Below are positions 33,433 through 43,350 of a stretch of DNA of 64,000 bases, one piece after another (positions within the stretch are counted from its first letter, which is position 1; each line of letters begins with the position of its first letter). The notes under the pieces are model-generated. The model ran no database searches. It saw only the letters and a program-made list of their open reading frames with translations, and had not been told where the DNA came from. The DNA lies in contig CBDETI010000010.1 of the NCBI GenBank assembly GCA_965242775.1, positions 124,001-188,000 of the forward strand, in the 5' to 3' direction. This DNA is from JAWPMT01 sp965242775 (GTDB lineage: Bacteria > Bacteroidota > Bacteroidia > Cytophagales > Cyclobacteriaceae). The translations under genes and the position numbers were made by a program.

Positions 33433-36400
33433 TTGTACTTCAATTGTCATTCCTCTTTCTCCTTCCAGTATGGAACGCTTTCCATTGATGATCTATTTGC
33501 GGAAGCGAAAAAGAATGGCGTAAGGAAGTTGATACTTACTGATATCAACAATACCTCAGGATACATTGATTTTCTCAGGATCTGTAACGAAAATCGTCAG
33601 GAGTGGGATCTTGAAATAGCCGTAGGGATTGAATTTAGGCTAGAGGACCAGCTGCTGTATATTGGGCTGGCAGAAAACAACAATGGTTTTTTATCACTCA
33701 ACAAGTTCCTGTCCAAGCACAACATCACCAAAAACCCACTCCCCCAACGGGCTCCCATGCTTCCTGATACACATTTCATCTATCCACTATCCAACTTACC
33801 GGATTGGCTGGAAGAAAATGAGTGGATAGGTATCCGCCAAAAGGAACTCAATAAAATTTTCAGAAATCGGGTAGATCGCGGGGCTCACAAGGATAGCATT
33901 CCACTTTCAAAATTAGTAGCGTGGCAGCCAGTTACTTTTCCAGGTGGAGCCGCCAACAAGCAAGGATTCAACATCCATCGGCTCTTGCGGGCAATCGATC
34001 AAAATACGATCCTAAGCAAACTATCCCCTGACCTTCAGGCAGACCCCAATGAAATAATGATGCCGCTACCCCAGCTTGAAAGTCGTTTTGAAAGCTACCC
34101 GGAACTCATCAAAAATGCTCAAAAACTCCTTGCCAGCTGCATCATCGATCTTCGCATGGGTGTCGATAAAAACAAGCAATGTTTCTCTGACACTAAAAAA
34201 AACGACAGAGATTATCTTATTGCTGAAGCCAAAAAGGGCTATGATCGGCGTTACTCGGGAACACTGGATACCCCCATCACACGCGAACGATTCGATCGAG
34301 AGCTCAACATCATTGCTCAGAAAAGCTTTGAAGCTTATTACCTGATCAGCTACGACATTGTAAGCCATGCTCGTGCGCAAGGATTTGAATATGTGGGTCG
34401 AGGTAGTGGCGCCAACAGCTTAATCGCCTATTGTCTCGGCATTACCAACACAGACCCGATCGAGCTTGACCTGTATTTCGAGCGATTTCTCAATCCCGAA
34501 CGCAGTTCTCCCCCTGATTTCGACATGGATTTTTCCTGGAGAGACCGAGACAAGATCTACGATTACATATTTGAAAAATACGACCCTAACCATGTCTGCC
34601 TTTTAGGGACGCACACTACTTACAGAGGGCGTTCCAACATTCGGGAGCTCGCCAAGGTATTTGGTTTACCAAAAGAAGAGATCGATAAGATCATCAAATA
34701 CCCTAATGATCGTAGAAGTGACGAAGTATCTTCACTGGTCTTCAAATACGCCGAACTAATGCAAGGTATGCCTGCGCATATCTCTATACATGCAGGAGGT
34801 GTTTTGATCACTGAACAACCTATTTACCAATACACCGCACTGGACCTTCCTCCGAAGGGTTACCCTGTTGCGCACCTGGAAATGCATGCCGCCGAAGATA
34901 TGGGCATCTACAAGTTTGATATCCTCAGCCAACGGGGGTTAGGGCATATCAAGGACACTTTGCAGATCGTCCAAAAAAACCAGGGGATCAAAGAGGATAT
35001 CGATCGCTTTCACGAGTTTAAGGAAGACCCAAAAATCCGTGCGCTACTCGAAAAAGGAAACACCATGGGGTGTTTTTATGTGGAGTCCCCTGCCATGCGC
35101 ATGTTACTGGGAAAGCTGGAATGCCAGGACTACCTCACTTTGGTGGCAGCAAGTTCTATTATCCGGCCGGGTGTGGCCCGATCAGGGATGATGCGTGCTT
35201 ACATCGAACGACACCATGCTGTCCAAAAAGGTCAGTCTTATGAGACCATACACCCGAAGATGTATGAATTGATGGAAGACACCTATGGCGTGATGGTGTA
35301 TCAGGAAGATGTGATCAAGGTTGCTCACCATTTTGCCGGATTGACCCTAACAGAAGCCGACGTGCTGCGCAGAGGTATGTCCGGTAAGTATCGTTCCAGA
35401 AAAGAGTTTCAAAAAGTAAAAGACCAATTCTTCAACAATTGCAAAGAAAAAGGCTATCCTGATGCTATCTCTAACCGTGTTTGGTTCGAAATAGAAAGCT
35501 TTTCCGGTTACTCCTTTTCGAAGGGGCATTCCGCAAGTTACGCAGTGGAGAGTTACCAAAGTCTGTATCTCAAAGCTCACTACCCGCTAGAGTTTATGGT
35601 GGGGGTCATCAACAATTTCGGCGGTTTCTATAAGACTGAATTTTACTTCCACGAAGCACGCATGTGTGGTGCCGGCATTGAATCTCCCTGTGTCAACAAC
35701 AGCGAATATTTAACCGTCATCAAAGGCAAGTCCATATATATCGGATTTATCCACTTAAAAGACTTACAACAAAAGATCGGTGAGGTTATTCATTTGGAGA
35801 GAGAACAAAACGGCCCATTTCGTAGCCTCGACAACTTTGTTAGGCGCATACCCATCGGCCTGGAGCAACTTCGTATTCTCGTCCGAATCGGCGCTTTTCG
35901 ATTTACCGGTAAAAACAAAAAAGAGCTACTCTGGCAGGCCCAACTCTATTTTGGCAAAAAAAGCCCCAAAGTATATTTCGCAGACCTGTTCGAAGAAGAA
36001 CCGGAAACATATGACCTGCACTTCCTTCATCAAGAACCCCTGGAAGACGCTTTCGATGAAATGGAGCTACTCGGTTTTTCATTATGCGACCCCTATCTCC
36101 TACTGGAAACAGGTCATCTAGGCAATACCCTCGCTCGCGAGCTTATGCCCAAACTAGGTCAAAAAGTGGAAATGGTCGGTTACCTGGTCACCACAAAAGA
36201 CACCAGCACAAAAGACGGTAAACGCATGCATTTTGGCACTTTTTACGATGCTCACGGTCATGTTTTTGATACCGTACACTTTCCACCTATTGCCCGAAAA
36301 TACCCCTTTCAAGGGCGAGGTTTTTATAGGGTTCGTGGTAAAGTGGTCGAAGATTTTGGTTATCCCATGTTGGAAGCCGACCGGATGGAAAAACTGTCGA

Positions 36401-36462
36401 TCAAAAACAAGTTCGGGGACACACCCGTGAATGTCAACCCTAAAGTCATGACCCGATGGTAG
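33433..36462 (+). CDS. dnaE2: DNA polymerase III alpha-like, error-prone type (DnaE2-like)
   Basis: The 1009-residue C-family polymerase starts at TTG with MYFNCHSSFSFQYGTLSIDD, the PHP domain start. Catalytic aspartates are seen in PDFDMDFS (about 361-368) and KFDILSQRGL (about 494). Other blocks are YVGRGSGANSLIAYCLGIT, HISIHAGGVLI, GVMVYQEDVI and FSGYSFSKGHSASYAVESYQ. The PHP site is degenerate: the usual LTDH is LTDIN. It is shorter than replicative DnaE and lacks a long tau-binding tail, which fits DnaE2/ImuC. No imuB was seen; dinB lies 8 kb away. A DUF763 gene follows. Confidence 0.88.
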   Translation: MYFNCHSSFSFQYGTLSIDDLFAEAKKNGVRKLILTDINNTSGYIDFLRICNENRQEWDLEIAVGIEFRLEDQLLYIGLAENNNGFLSLNKFLSKHNITKNPLPQRAPMLPDTHFIYPLSNLPDWLEENEWIGIRQKELNKIFRNRVDRGAHKDSIPLSKLVAWQPVTFPGGAANKQGFNIHRLLRAIDQNTILSKLSPDLQADPNEIMMPLPQLESRFESYPELIKNAQKLLASCIIDLRMGVDKNKQCFSDTKKNDRDYLIAEAKKGYDRRYSGTLDTPITRERFDRELNIIAQKSFEAYYLISYDIVSHARAQGFEYVGRGSGANSLIAYCLGITNTDPIELDLYFERFLNPERSSPPDFDMDFSWRDRDKIYDYIFEKYDPNHVCLLGTHTTYRGRSNIRELAKVFGLPKEEIDKIIKYPNDRRSDEVSSLVFKYAELMQGMPAHISIHAGGVLITEQPIYQYTALDLPPKGYPVAHLEMHAAEDMGIYKFDILSQRGLGHIKDTLQIVQKNQGIKEDIDRFHEFKEDPKIRALLEKGNTMGCFYVESPAMRMLLGKLECQDYLTLVAASSIIRPGVARSGMMRAYIERHHAVQKGQSYETIHPKMYELMEDTYGVMVYQEDVIKVAHHFAGLTLTEADVLRRGMSGKYRSRKEFQKVKDQFFNNCKEKGYPDAISNRVWFEIESFSGYSFSKGHSASYAVESYQSLYLKAHYPLEFMVGVINNFGGFYKTEFYFHEARMCGAGIESPCVNNSEYLTVIKGKSIYIGFIHLKDLQQKIGEVIHLEREQNGPFRSLDNFVRRIPIGLEQLRILVRIGAFRFTGKNKKELLWQAQLYFGKKSPKVYFADLFEEEPETYDLHFLHQEPLEDAFDEMELLGFSLCDPYLLLETGHLGNTLARELMPKLGQKVEMVGYLVTTKDTSTKDGKRMHFGTFYDAHGHVFDTVHFPPIARKYPFQGRGFYRVRGKVVEDFGYPMLEADRMEKLSIKNKFGDTPVNVNPKVMTRW

Positions 36463-36618
36463 TGTTTGTCGGAATTTTTGGAGCGAGCAGGCACGTCCCA
36501 GGATTTAGGATATTCCCGCTTTCGGCTTTGCCAGGCGCCGCCTCTATCGGGGCTAATTGGCCAATTGCATCGCACTCGCCAACAACTATTTTCCTCAAAG
36601 CAAATCCCTCATTTACCC

Positions 36619-37821
36619 ATGAATAAGTCCGGATACGCCGACCTCCCCCTTCACAACGGCCGTGTACCCCGATGGCTCGCCGAACGCATGTCAAAATTGG
36701 GAGGTGCCATTGTCGAGGCGCTAATATTAGAATACGGAAGAAGTGAAGTAATCCGAAGATTAAGTGATCCAGCCTGGTTCCAGGCCCTTGGCTGTGTACT
36801 TGGCATGGACTGGCACAGCAGTGGCATTACCACCTCGGTGATGGGGGCACTCAAATCGGCACTCAATCAGCGGTCCAACGAATTGGGCATCTATGTCTGC
36901 GGTGGCCGTGGCAAGCACTCCCGTAAAACCCCGGAAGAACTCATAACCATTGCCGATAAGACCGGATTGGACGGTACGGCCCTGGTAAAAAGCAGTAGGC
37001 TCACTGCCAAAGTGGATAATACCGCCATTCAGGACGGATTTCAGATCTACCTACATTCATTTGTAGTTAGCATCGACGGAGAATGGGCGGTTGTGCAGCA
37101 AGGAATGAATGGCGGTTCGGGATATGCGAGAAGATATCATTGGCATTCCCGCGACCTGACAGATTATATCAATGATCCTCACACATTCATATATGGCCGA
37201 TCACAGGGACCAATCCTCAATTTAACAGATGCCACTGCTGCCTCCTCCCGGGACGGGATCATGAACATCGCCGAAGAAGACCCGGTTCGGATGCTTCAGG
37301 AGATAAGAAAAATTAGATTACCCGCTCATCACGACGTGCGAGCGAAAGATGTAGATCTCAAACGCCTTGGTGCAGTTCTGTACCTGGCCCAGGAACTGCC
37401 TGTTCAAAATTTCGAATCGCTGCTTTTGCTACAAGGGCTGGGGCCCCGAACCTTACAATCTCTTGCCTTGGTGAGCGAGGTGATCTACGGTACCCCGAGC
37501 AGGTTCAGAGACCCTGCTCGCTTTTCATTTGCACATGGCGGCAAAGACGGGCACCCATTTCCGGTACCAACCAAAACCTATGATGAAAGTATTCATACTT
37601 TAAAAACGGCCCTGGAAAAGGCCAAAATTGGAGATAAAGACAAATTGAAAGCCGTCAAGCACCTTTCGACTGCTACCAAACAGATGGAAGCTTCTTTCGA
37701 GCCAACTGGCAATTTACAAGAAGTAATAGACCATGAAAGGGCCCAGTCCTGGAAATACGGAGGTCGTACCGTCAACGGCTGGGCCCAGCCTCCGGAAAAT
37801 GATCAACTGGTCTTGTTTTAG
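36619..37821 (+). CDS. DUF763 protein
   Basis: From the ATG at 36619 the protein has 400 residues. It opens with SGYADLPLHNGRVPRWLAER, the DUF763 signature. Later features are GMDWHSSGITTSVMGALK, YVCGGRGKHSRKTPEEL, FQIYLHSFVVSIDGEWAVVQ and a helix-hairpin-helix-like LLLLQGLGPRTLQSLALVSE at about 320-340. The family is found in archaea and bacteria and has no established function that I know. The hairpin motif and position after an error-prone polymerase suggest a DNA-related role, which is inference. The frame is open from 36466, but the upstream part lacks family match. Its TAG stop shares bases with the opposing MFS gene. Confidence 0.85.
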   Translation: MNKSGYADLPLHNGRVPRWLAERMSKLGGAIVEALILEYGRSEVIRRLSDPAWFQALGCVLGMDWHSSGITTSVMGALKSALNQRSNELGIYVCGGRGKHSRKTPEELITIADKTGLDGTALVKSSRLTAKVDNTAIQDGFQIYLHSFVVSIDGEWAVVQQGMNGGSGYARRYHWHSRDLTDYINDPHTFIYGRSQGPILNLTDATAASSRDGIMNIAEEDPVRMLQEIRKIRLPAHHDVRAKDVDLKRLGAVLYLAQELPVQNFESLLLLQGLGPRTLQSLALVSEVIYGTPSRFRDPARFSFAHGGKDGHPFPVPTKTYDESIHTLKTALEKAKIGDKDKLKAVKHLSTATKQMEASFEPTGNLQEVIDHERAQSWKYGGRTVNGWAQPPENDQLVLF

Positions 37822-39128
37822 CTGCTTGCCGTCTCCAACACGACGGATTCATGCTTTTCCGTGGAGGCTGCCATCGCATGGTCAACTTCCACATGGACGG
37901 GCGTCGGCCATTTGGTGACTGCCAGTATTCCCAGGCCTACAGAAGCCAATCCGGCAAGAATCGTGTTTACTTCAAAGCCCAAACCAGCATAAATCGGTCC
38001 TGCAAGCACAGACCCTCCTGCCATCCCGATCTGTCCCGTCGCAATCAGCAAATTGAGCCCTTTACCACGGTGTTGATCACAGGTCTTATCGGAGATCATC
38101 GACTGATAGGCTACCGATCTTGAAGACATGAACAGCATAATGGCAAAAAATACCACCGAAGCTGCCAATACGTCAAGCCTAAAAAAAAGGCTCATCCCCA
38201 TGGCCCCGGCCATGGAAATGCTGGACGTCATCACAACAGGACTTCTACCTCCCCGATCAGACAACCAGCCAGCCAGCGGTCCCGCAATCAAAGAGGCCAC
38301 ACCGCCAATCAGGAAAAGTAGTGCCAGGTCCGTGGCAGTCGCCGCTTTGGTTTGCTCCATCCATTGCGGAAAATAGACCAAATAAATTGTGACGCTGAAG
38401 AACATAAGCATGTAGCCTAGCGCAGCACGACGGTAAAACCTCTGTTGGATCAGAAGCAAATATTCCGAGAACAAATTGGAGATGGGAACTTTTGAGGCTT
38501 CAGCCACTTCCAAGTTTTGCCTGGGTTCGGGCAGGTTGCGAAGTATCGCCCAAAATGTTGGCAACATGCACACGCCCAAAAGGAGAAAAGGGCTCTGGGT
38601 ACCAAACCGCTCTGCGAGAAGGATACCCGCTGGAATACCCAAAATCTGTCCTAAGGCACTACCGGTCAATATCCATCCGTTGGCTTTGCCCCTGCTTTCA
38701 AAGGCGAAATAATCCCGAACATAAGCCACACAGGAGCCGGTGAGTAAACCACCGGATACACCCGCCAAAAACCGAAGTATCAGTAAAGAATAGAAGTTGA
38801 AGGCAAAAACATGAAAGAGTAGCACCAGGGCCATTGACCCGGAGCCGAGTAGCAGAATCTTTCTCCTACCCAACTTATCGGATAAGAAACCTGCAAACAG
38901 CGCCGACACTCCCAGTGATAATGAATAAATACCCACCAGGATTCCCAACAAATCCTCTGCCACGCAGAATTGACGGGCTACAGCTGGCAAGACAGGTGCC
39001 ATGATGAAAAACTGGGTGCTCGAAACGAACATCACCCCCCAAAGTGGGAAAATAATGGAAATAGATAATTTGGGTGTATCAGGCAAGAAGTCTGTCCGTT
39101 TCGTCCTGCTTACGTGGCTTTCGCTCAA
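37818..39128 (-). CDS. major facilitator superfamily transporter
   Basis: The 436-residue protein has 12 predicted helices and the MFS loop signature SDKLGRRKILLLGSGSMAL between helices 2 and 3, with the matching LSDRGGRSPVVM in the second half. FGTQSPFLLLGVCMLPTFWA and VRDYFAFESRGKANGW fit drug:H+ antiporter or sugar-efflux-like members. Substrate is unknown. The gene is convergent with DUF763 and divergent from the LuxR regulator over a 359-bp gap. Confidence 0.88.
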   Translation of the reverse strand: MSESHVSRTKRTDFLPDTPKLSISIIFPLWGVMFVSSTQFFIMAPVLPAVARQFCVAEDLLGILVGIYSLSLGVSALFAGFLSDKLGRRKILLLGSGSMALVLLFHVFAFNFYSLLILRFLAGVSGGLLTGSCVAYVRDYFAFESRGKANGWILTGSALGQILGIPAGILLAERFGTQSPFLLLGVCMLPTFWAILRNLPEPRQNLEVAEASKVPISNLFSEYLLLIQQRFYRRAALGYMLMFFSVTIYLVYFPQWMEQTKAATATDLALLFLIGGVASLIAGPLAGWLSDRGGRSPVVMTSSISMAGAMGMSLFFRLDVLAASVVFFAIMLFMSSRSVAYQSMISDKTCDQHRGKGLNLLIATGQIGMAGGSVLAGPIYAGLGFEVNTILAGLASVGLGILAVTKWPTPVHVEVDHAMAASTEKHESVVLETASS

Positions 39129-39487
39129 AATGATTCAAGAGTGCTACCAATAACTCATTTCCAATGATCAACGGCTTACACATTCCGTGGCCCCGTGGGG
39201 TTGGCAAAAAACACATCAAAATCAATTAAGCGGTAAGGTGGCAGTGATATAACAATTCCTTGGAGGCTTCCAATTTACCTCAACTGGCAATATTTCCTTT
39301 CACGGGTCAAAAAAACTGCCTCATACAGTCATTAAATAGTTTTTGTGTGTTCAGTACTTAATTTTCTGGATTAATCACCTAGCCACAAAGCAGTATCTAC
39401 AATATAAATATACCAAGTTTTAGGTATTGCAAATTGGCTGCTGGTTAACGTGATTGCGACCTAAACCAACCAACCAATTTTTGACCA
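39129..39487. other. 359-bp divergent intergenic region
   Basis: The region separates the MFS gene (minus) from the PAS-LuxR regulator (plus) and should hold both promoters. A short CCCCGTGGGG palindrome lies at about 39191-39200. No clear promoter pair, tRNA or ORF was found. Confidence 0.45.
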
Positions 39488-40285
39488 TTGACCTCCGATT
39501 CTTCAAAACCCGCAAGTAAGACAAAAGCGGAAATAATCCGTTTTTGGAAAGAGGTGACACCTTCAGCTGCAAGCGAACCCGTTCCTATCAAGCTGCCCGT
39601 CGTTGACCAAATAGCTAATTACTTTTCACCAGGAAGCTATTTCTACTATGTTTTTGATTTTGCATTGTATGAAATGCGCACCGTCAGTGAAAATATCGTC
39701 GACATTTTAGGTATCCAGCCGGAGGCTTTTACACCCACGGAATTTTTGAATTGTGTACATCCCGATGATATCGAATTGCTCCAGCAAAAGGAGTTGTGCG
39801 CCGGCAAGTTCATATTTGAGCACATACCACCTGAAAAAATCACTAACTACAAGGTGAGCTACACAATCAGGTTAATAGGAAAAGATGGCAAGGTCTTCAA
39901 TAATTTGCATCAATCCACCGCAATTAAACTTACCAGCACCGGATCCCTGGGACCTGTTTTTTGCACAGAAACAGATGTATCGCATCTAACTACTAATATG
40001 CATGAGACTATATCATTCATAGACCTCACGGGAGAGAAAAGCTACCTAAATATTGATGTAACCGACTTCCAACTCGACAAGCAGCAATCTGGCCATAACC
40101 TATCCAACCAGGAGTTGAAAGTGATTCAGAAAATTTCTCAGGGTCTTAGCAATGAAGAAATTTCAGTGGCGTTGAACATCTCGCCCCACACCGTCCGTAC
40201 CCACCGCCAGAATATTCTTAAAAAGTATGATCACGCCAAGATGCCAGCGATAGTTTCCGATTTGCTTAGAAGAGGTTATATCTGA
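39488..40285 (+). CDS. PAS-domain LuxR-family transcriptional regulator
   Basis: The 265-residue protein starts at TTG. A PAS-like domain lies at about 50-165 (FSPGSYFYYVFDFALYEMRT, LNCVHPDDIELLQQKE). The C-terminal LuxR helix-turn-helix (about 205-262) has LSNQELKVIQKISQGLSNEE and LNISPHTVRTHRQNILKK. Regulators with this PAS-LuxR layout are common in Cytophagia. The ligand and targets are unknown. It faces the MFS gene. Confidence 0.85.
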   Translation: MTSDSSKPASKTKAEIIRFWKEVTPSAASEPVPIKLPVVDQIANYFSPGSYFYYVFDFALYEMRTVSENIVDILGIQPEAFTPTEFLNCVHPDDIELLQQKELCAGKFIFEHIPPEKITNYKVSYTIRLIGKDGKVFNNLHQSTAIKLTSTGSLGPVFCTETDVSHLTTNMHETISFIDLTGEKSYLNIDVTDFQLDKQQSGHNLSNQELKVIQKISQGLSNEEISVALNISPHTVRTHRQNILKKYDHAKMPAIVSDLLRRGYI

Positions 40286-40343
40286 CCAGCTAATTCAATT
40301 ATTGGATTCTAAAAAAAATCCAATTCTATAAAATAAAGAGCAT

Positions 40344-40380
40344 AAAAAAAGGGCCCCTCAAAAGAACCGAGAGAGACCCT
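40344..40380 (-). terminator. Rho-independent terminator after the SSS symporter gene
   Basis: Read on the minus strand, AGGGTCTCTC (40380-40371) pairs with GAGGGGCCCT (40359-40350) over 10 positions including G-T pairs, loop of 11, followed by a T-run (40350-40344). It lies about 145 bases beyond the symporter stop. Confidence 0.75.
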
Positions 40381-40524
40381 AACACCGCCAAGACTCAAAT
40401 ATTGATATTTTTTATATTCTTATAAAGCGAATCACCAAGTTTTTTGTTTCCAATTTTTGGAAATTTATCAGGAAAAAGACATTTCACCTGGATTTGGGCA
40501 GTCTACTAACTACTACTGTTTTGC

Positions 40525-42084
40525 TCAATGAAAAATCCAATGCAGTATAAATAGGGACAAAACAAGAGTTATGCCTAATATTTTATTAGACTTATTTTCA
40601 AAAACAAAATATTCTTTTAAAAGAGTAAATTGACTGGAGCGATATTCGATCAATATTACTACCAACATGGCCATTGAAATAACCCATCCGGCCCGAACAA
40701 AATAATTCATCGTCGGAAACAGAATTTGGAAAACTACCTGTAAAAACACCGTTAGGAAAAACCCCAGCAGCAAAGAGGTCCCGCGTTGGCGGACAAAAAC
40801 GACCGCTCCACATATTATCACCACAATGCCACAATTGACATAATACCTGATCTCATTGAGCACATGGGTAAAAGCTGAAGCCGGGTTTTCTAGCTTAAAA
40901 TATAGCAATCCCCAACCCACCAGAATGCCACTTACCAGCGTCACCAAGATAGTGGTGCGACCGGTCTTGATCATATCCGAATCAGTGGCAGCAGGTCGGA
41001 TATAGGATTTATAGATATCAACGGTCCACAAAGTAGAGATGGAATTATAAAGCGAATCGACAGTACTCATCAGCGAGGCGAAAAGGGCACAAAGTATAAT
41101 GCCCCTCACTCCCATTGGCAAGTATTCCTTAACCAAAAAAGGAAAAGCCTGATCTGGTTCCACCAGGCCATTTTTCCCTAGAATTCCGACCAGAGCAATG
41201 CCGGGTATGACGATAATCAATGCCATCAGGTACTTTAGCACTCCACCAGCAAGAAGACCTATTTGCGCTTCATTCAAGGACCTTGCTGCCAAAGACCTTT
41301 GAATAATGCTTTGATTGGCGCACCAGTAGTTGATATTTAGTAGAAACAAACCAAATATGAGCGTCCACGGCATCTGCGGGTGCGAAGCAGGTAGATGCAA
41401 GTGCATGAGATTCCTGGTATCAGGCCGCAGGTACAACTGATGCCAACCTCCCAACTGGTCCACAGCGACGAAAAGCACGATGACTCCCCCTACTAACAGA
41501 ATAAAAAACTGGATGATATCTGTTTTGACAACCGCATTGAGACCGCCGAAGTAAGTGTAGACAGCAGAAAAAGTCCCTAAAAAAACAACAATGGACCCTA
41601 CTCGGATAAACCTGCTTTCACTGATAATTGACAATATGTCGCCGAAAACAACATCAGCCGCATATGCTCCCCAGAAGAGTGCAGCTCCTAAACCTACCGT
41701 GGACAGTAAGGCGATGTTGGCTACGGAATACAGCAAAGCCACCCGCTTCCCCGCTTTGGCTTTGATCAACTGTGTGATAGTTATGACCTTGTTTCTCAGG
41801 TAAAGAGGAACAAAGATGAACGCTGCCATCAACAAACCCGTCACAGCGTTTATCTCCAGGTTTGCCTGTGCCAGGCCATACAAGTAGGCACTGCCCATCA
41901 TACCTAAAAATTGATATCCCTGGATATTCGTGGCAATGGTGGAAAGTGCTATACTTGGCCATCTCAACGACCGATTACTTAGAAAATACTCCTCTGTCGT
42001 TGCGTCCTTGGATGCTCTTCCCCTAAGGGCCATCCACATGATCAATCCAAAATAACCCAGTACGATACCGAAATCCCAATTCAT
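40525..42084 (-). CDS. sodium:solute symporter (SSS family)
   Basis: The 519-residue protein has about 14 helices and SSS blocks: EEYFLSNRSLRWPSIALSTI, IATNIQGYQFLGMMGSAYLY, VYTYFGGLNAVVKTDIIQFF, CALFASLMSTVDSLYNSIST. It differs from the symporter at 26487 and is more like sodium-glucose/myo-inositol carriers (SGLT). Its ATG overlaps the stop of an SsuD-like monooxygenase as ATGA, so both are one unit. The carrier may import the substrate of that enzyme, which is inference. Confidence 0.9.
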   Translation of the reverse strand: MNWDFGIVLGYFGLIMWMALRGRASKDATTEEYFLSNRSLRWPSIALSTIATNIQGYQFLGMMGSAYLYGLAQANLEINAVTGLLMAAFIFVPLYLRNKVITITQLIKAKAGKRVALLYSVANIALLSTVGLGAALFWGAYAADVVFGDILSIISESRFIRVGSIVVFLGTFSAVYTYFGGLNAVVKTDIIQFFILLVGGVIVLFVAVDQLGGWHQLYLRPDTRNLMHLHLPASHPQMPWTLIFGLFLLNINYWCANQSIIQRSLAARSLNEAQIGLLAGGVLKYLMALIIVIPGIALVGILGKNGLVEPDQAFPFLVKEYLPMGVRGIILCALFASLMSTVDSLYNSISTLWTVDIYKSYIRPAATDSDMIKTGRTTILVTLVSGILVGWGLLYFKLENPASAFTHVLNEIRYYVNCGIVVIICGAVVFVRQRGTSLLLGFFLTVFLQVVFQILFPTMNYFVRAGWVISMAMLVVILIEYRSSQFTLLKEYFVFENKSNKILGITLVLSLFILHWIFH

Positions 42085-43247
42085 CTTCGCGGACCGCCGG
42101 CCAGGGGTGTTGGTGGTATTCCCAGCGGCCTTCTACCCTGGATCTCCGGCATTGAAAATGTTGGTATCTGAGGCAACACATACTTCGCAAACAGGTCACA
42201 CTCCTGATAATGAGGATACCCTGAAAGAATGAACGATCGAATACCAATTTGCATATAACCTTTTAACTTTTCCAGCACCTGATCCGGATCACCCACTATG
42301 GCTGCTCCACAACCGGATCTCGCCCGACCTATACCCGTCCACAGTTGCTCCTCCACAAAGCCTTCTTCATCGGCATTGGTTCTAAGATCCCCTTGCTTGG
42401 CCACGCCGAGGGATTTTGCGTCCTGCGCCCGTCCCCTGATTTCGCGGCCTATATCATCATCCAGCTTACTGACCAAACGTCGTGCATATGCCTTGGCTTC
42501 ATCTTCAGTTTCCCGGACAATCACATGGATGCGAAGACCAAAATCGACCTTTCGATTATATTCAGAAGCCATATTTGCCATTTTACGCATTTGAAGTTCG
42601 ATTTCCGAAAACGTATCCGGCCACATCAAATAAACATCGCAATGCTCAGCGCAGAGGGCAAGTCCAGCTGGTGAATAACCCCCAAAGTACAAAAGAGGTC
42701 CTCCATTTTGCTGATAACTCTTAACCGGATCCGAGTTCATCTGAAAATTGTAGTATTCTCCGGAAAAGTTAATCTCTTCCTCGCACCATCCCTGTTTCAA
42801 TATGGCTATCACCTCACGAGACCTTTGATACCTATCAGCACTTGGCAACTGGTCGCCCGGAAGGTCCGAGCTGATGATATTCACCGTCAGCCGGCCCTGC
42901 AAAATATGATCGATAGTGGCTAACGTTCTGGCTAACATCGGAGGATGAATCTCCCCGCATCTGATCGCGGCCAAAAAATTAATATGCTCTGTTTGAGGAG
43001 CCATAGCCGCTACAAAAGGCAAAGTATCCTGCCCCACTTGGTAAGAGGAAGGGCAAAGAATATTTCGGTAGCCAAGTTGATCCGCACGCTTGACAATGGC
43101 CGACGCGTTTTGCCAATTGCTTTTAAAAGCTTCATCGAACACGCCCAAGTATTCAAAATCGCCATTGCAAATTGGCGCAAACCAAGAAACCTCCGCACCT
43201 TTCGCGTCAGCCGATCGCACAGAAATTACATCATTAGAAGTACCCAC
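42081..43247 (-). CDS. LLM-class flavin-dependent monooxygenase, SsuD-like
   Basis: The 388-residue protein is a bacterial luciferase-like enzyme close to alkanesulfonate monooxygenase: VSWFAPICNGDFEYLG, GYRNILCPSSYQVGQDTLPF, FLAAIRCGEIHPPMLARTLA, and GRLTVNIISSDLPGDQLPS are SsuD/NtaA-type blocks. YFGGYSPAGLALCAEHCDVYLMWPD also matches. It uses reduced FMN and oxygen to cleave C-S bonds in sulfonates, or to oxidise a related small molecule. No flavin reductase (SsuE) or ABC uptake genes are adjacent; the linked transporter is an SSS symporter. Starts at ATG 43247. Confidence 0.85.
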   Translation of the reverse strand: MGTSNDVISVRSADAKGAEVSWFAPICNGDFEYLGVFDEAFKSNWQNASAIVKRADQLGYRNILCPSSYQVGQDTLPFVAAMAPQTEHINFLAAIRCGEIHPPMLARTLATIDHILQGRLTVNIISSDLPGDQLPSADRYQRSREVIAILKQGWCEEEINFSGEYYNFQMNSDPVKSYQQNGGPLLYFGGYSPAGLALCAEHCDVYLMWPDTFSEIELQMRKMANMASEYNRKVDFGLRIHVIVRETEDEAKAYARRLVSKLDDDIGREIRGRAQDAKSLGVAKQGDLRTNADEEGFVEEQLWTGIGRARSGCGAAIVGDPDQVLEKLKGYMQIGIRSFILSGYPHYQECDLFAKYVLPQIPTFSMPEIQGRRPLGIPPTPLAGGPRR

Positions 43248-43350
43248 AACTATAAAAATAGGGCAGAAAAATTACCCACTTCTGGGTATTTTATTATTGA
43301 CCCACTGGCAAGATCTTGCATGTAACTTTTTAATCAAAGTATCGATTGAA

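Noticed and set aside
36466..36618. Longer N-terminus for the DUF763 gene
   Set aside because: The extra 51 residues do not fit the family; the signature begins right after the ATG at 36619.
43090..43350. Upstream extension of the 67-residue gene
   Set aside because: Crosses the antisense of the monooxygenase start and the intergenic region.
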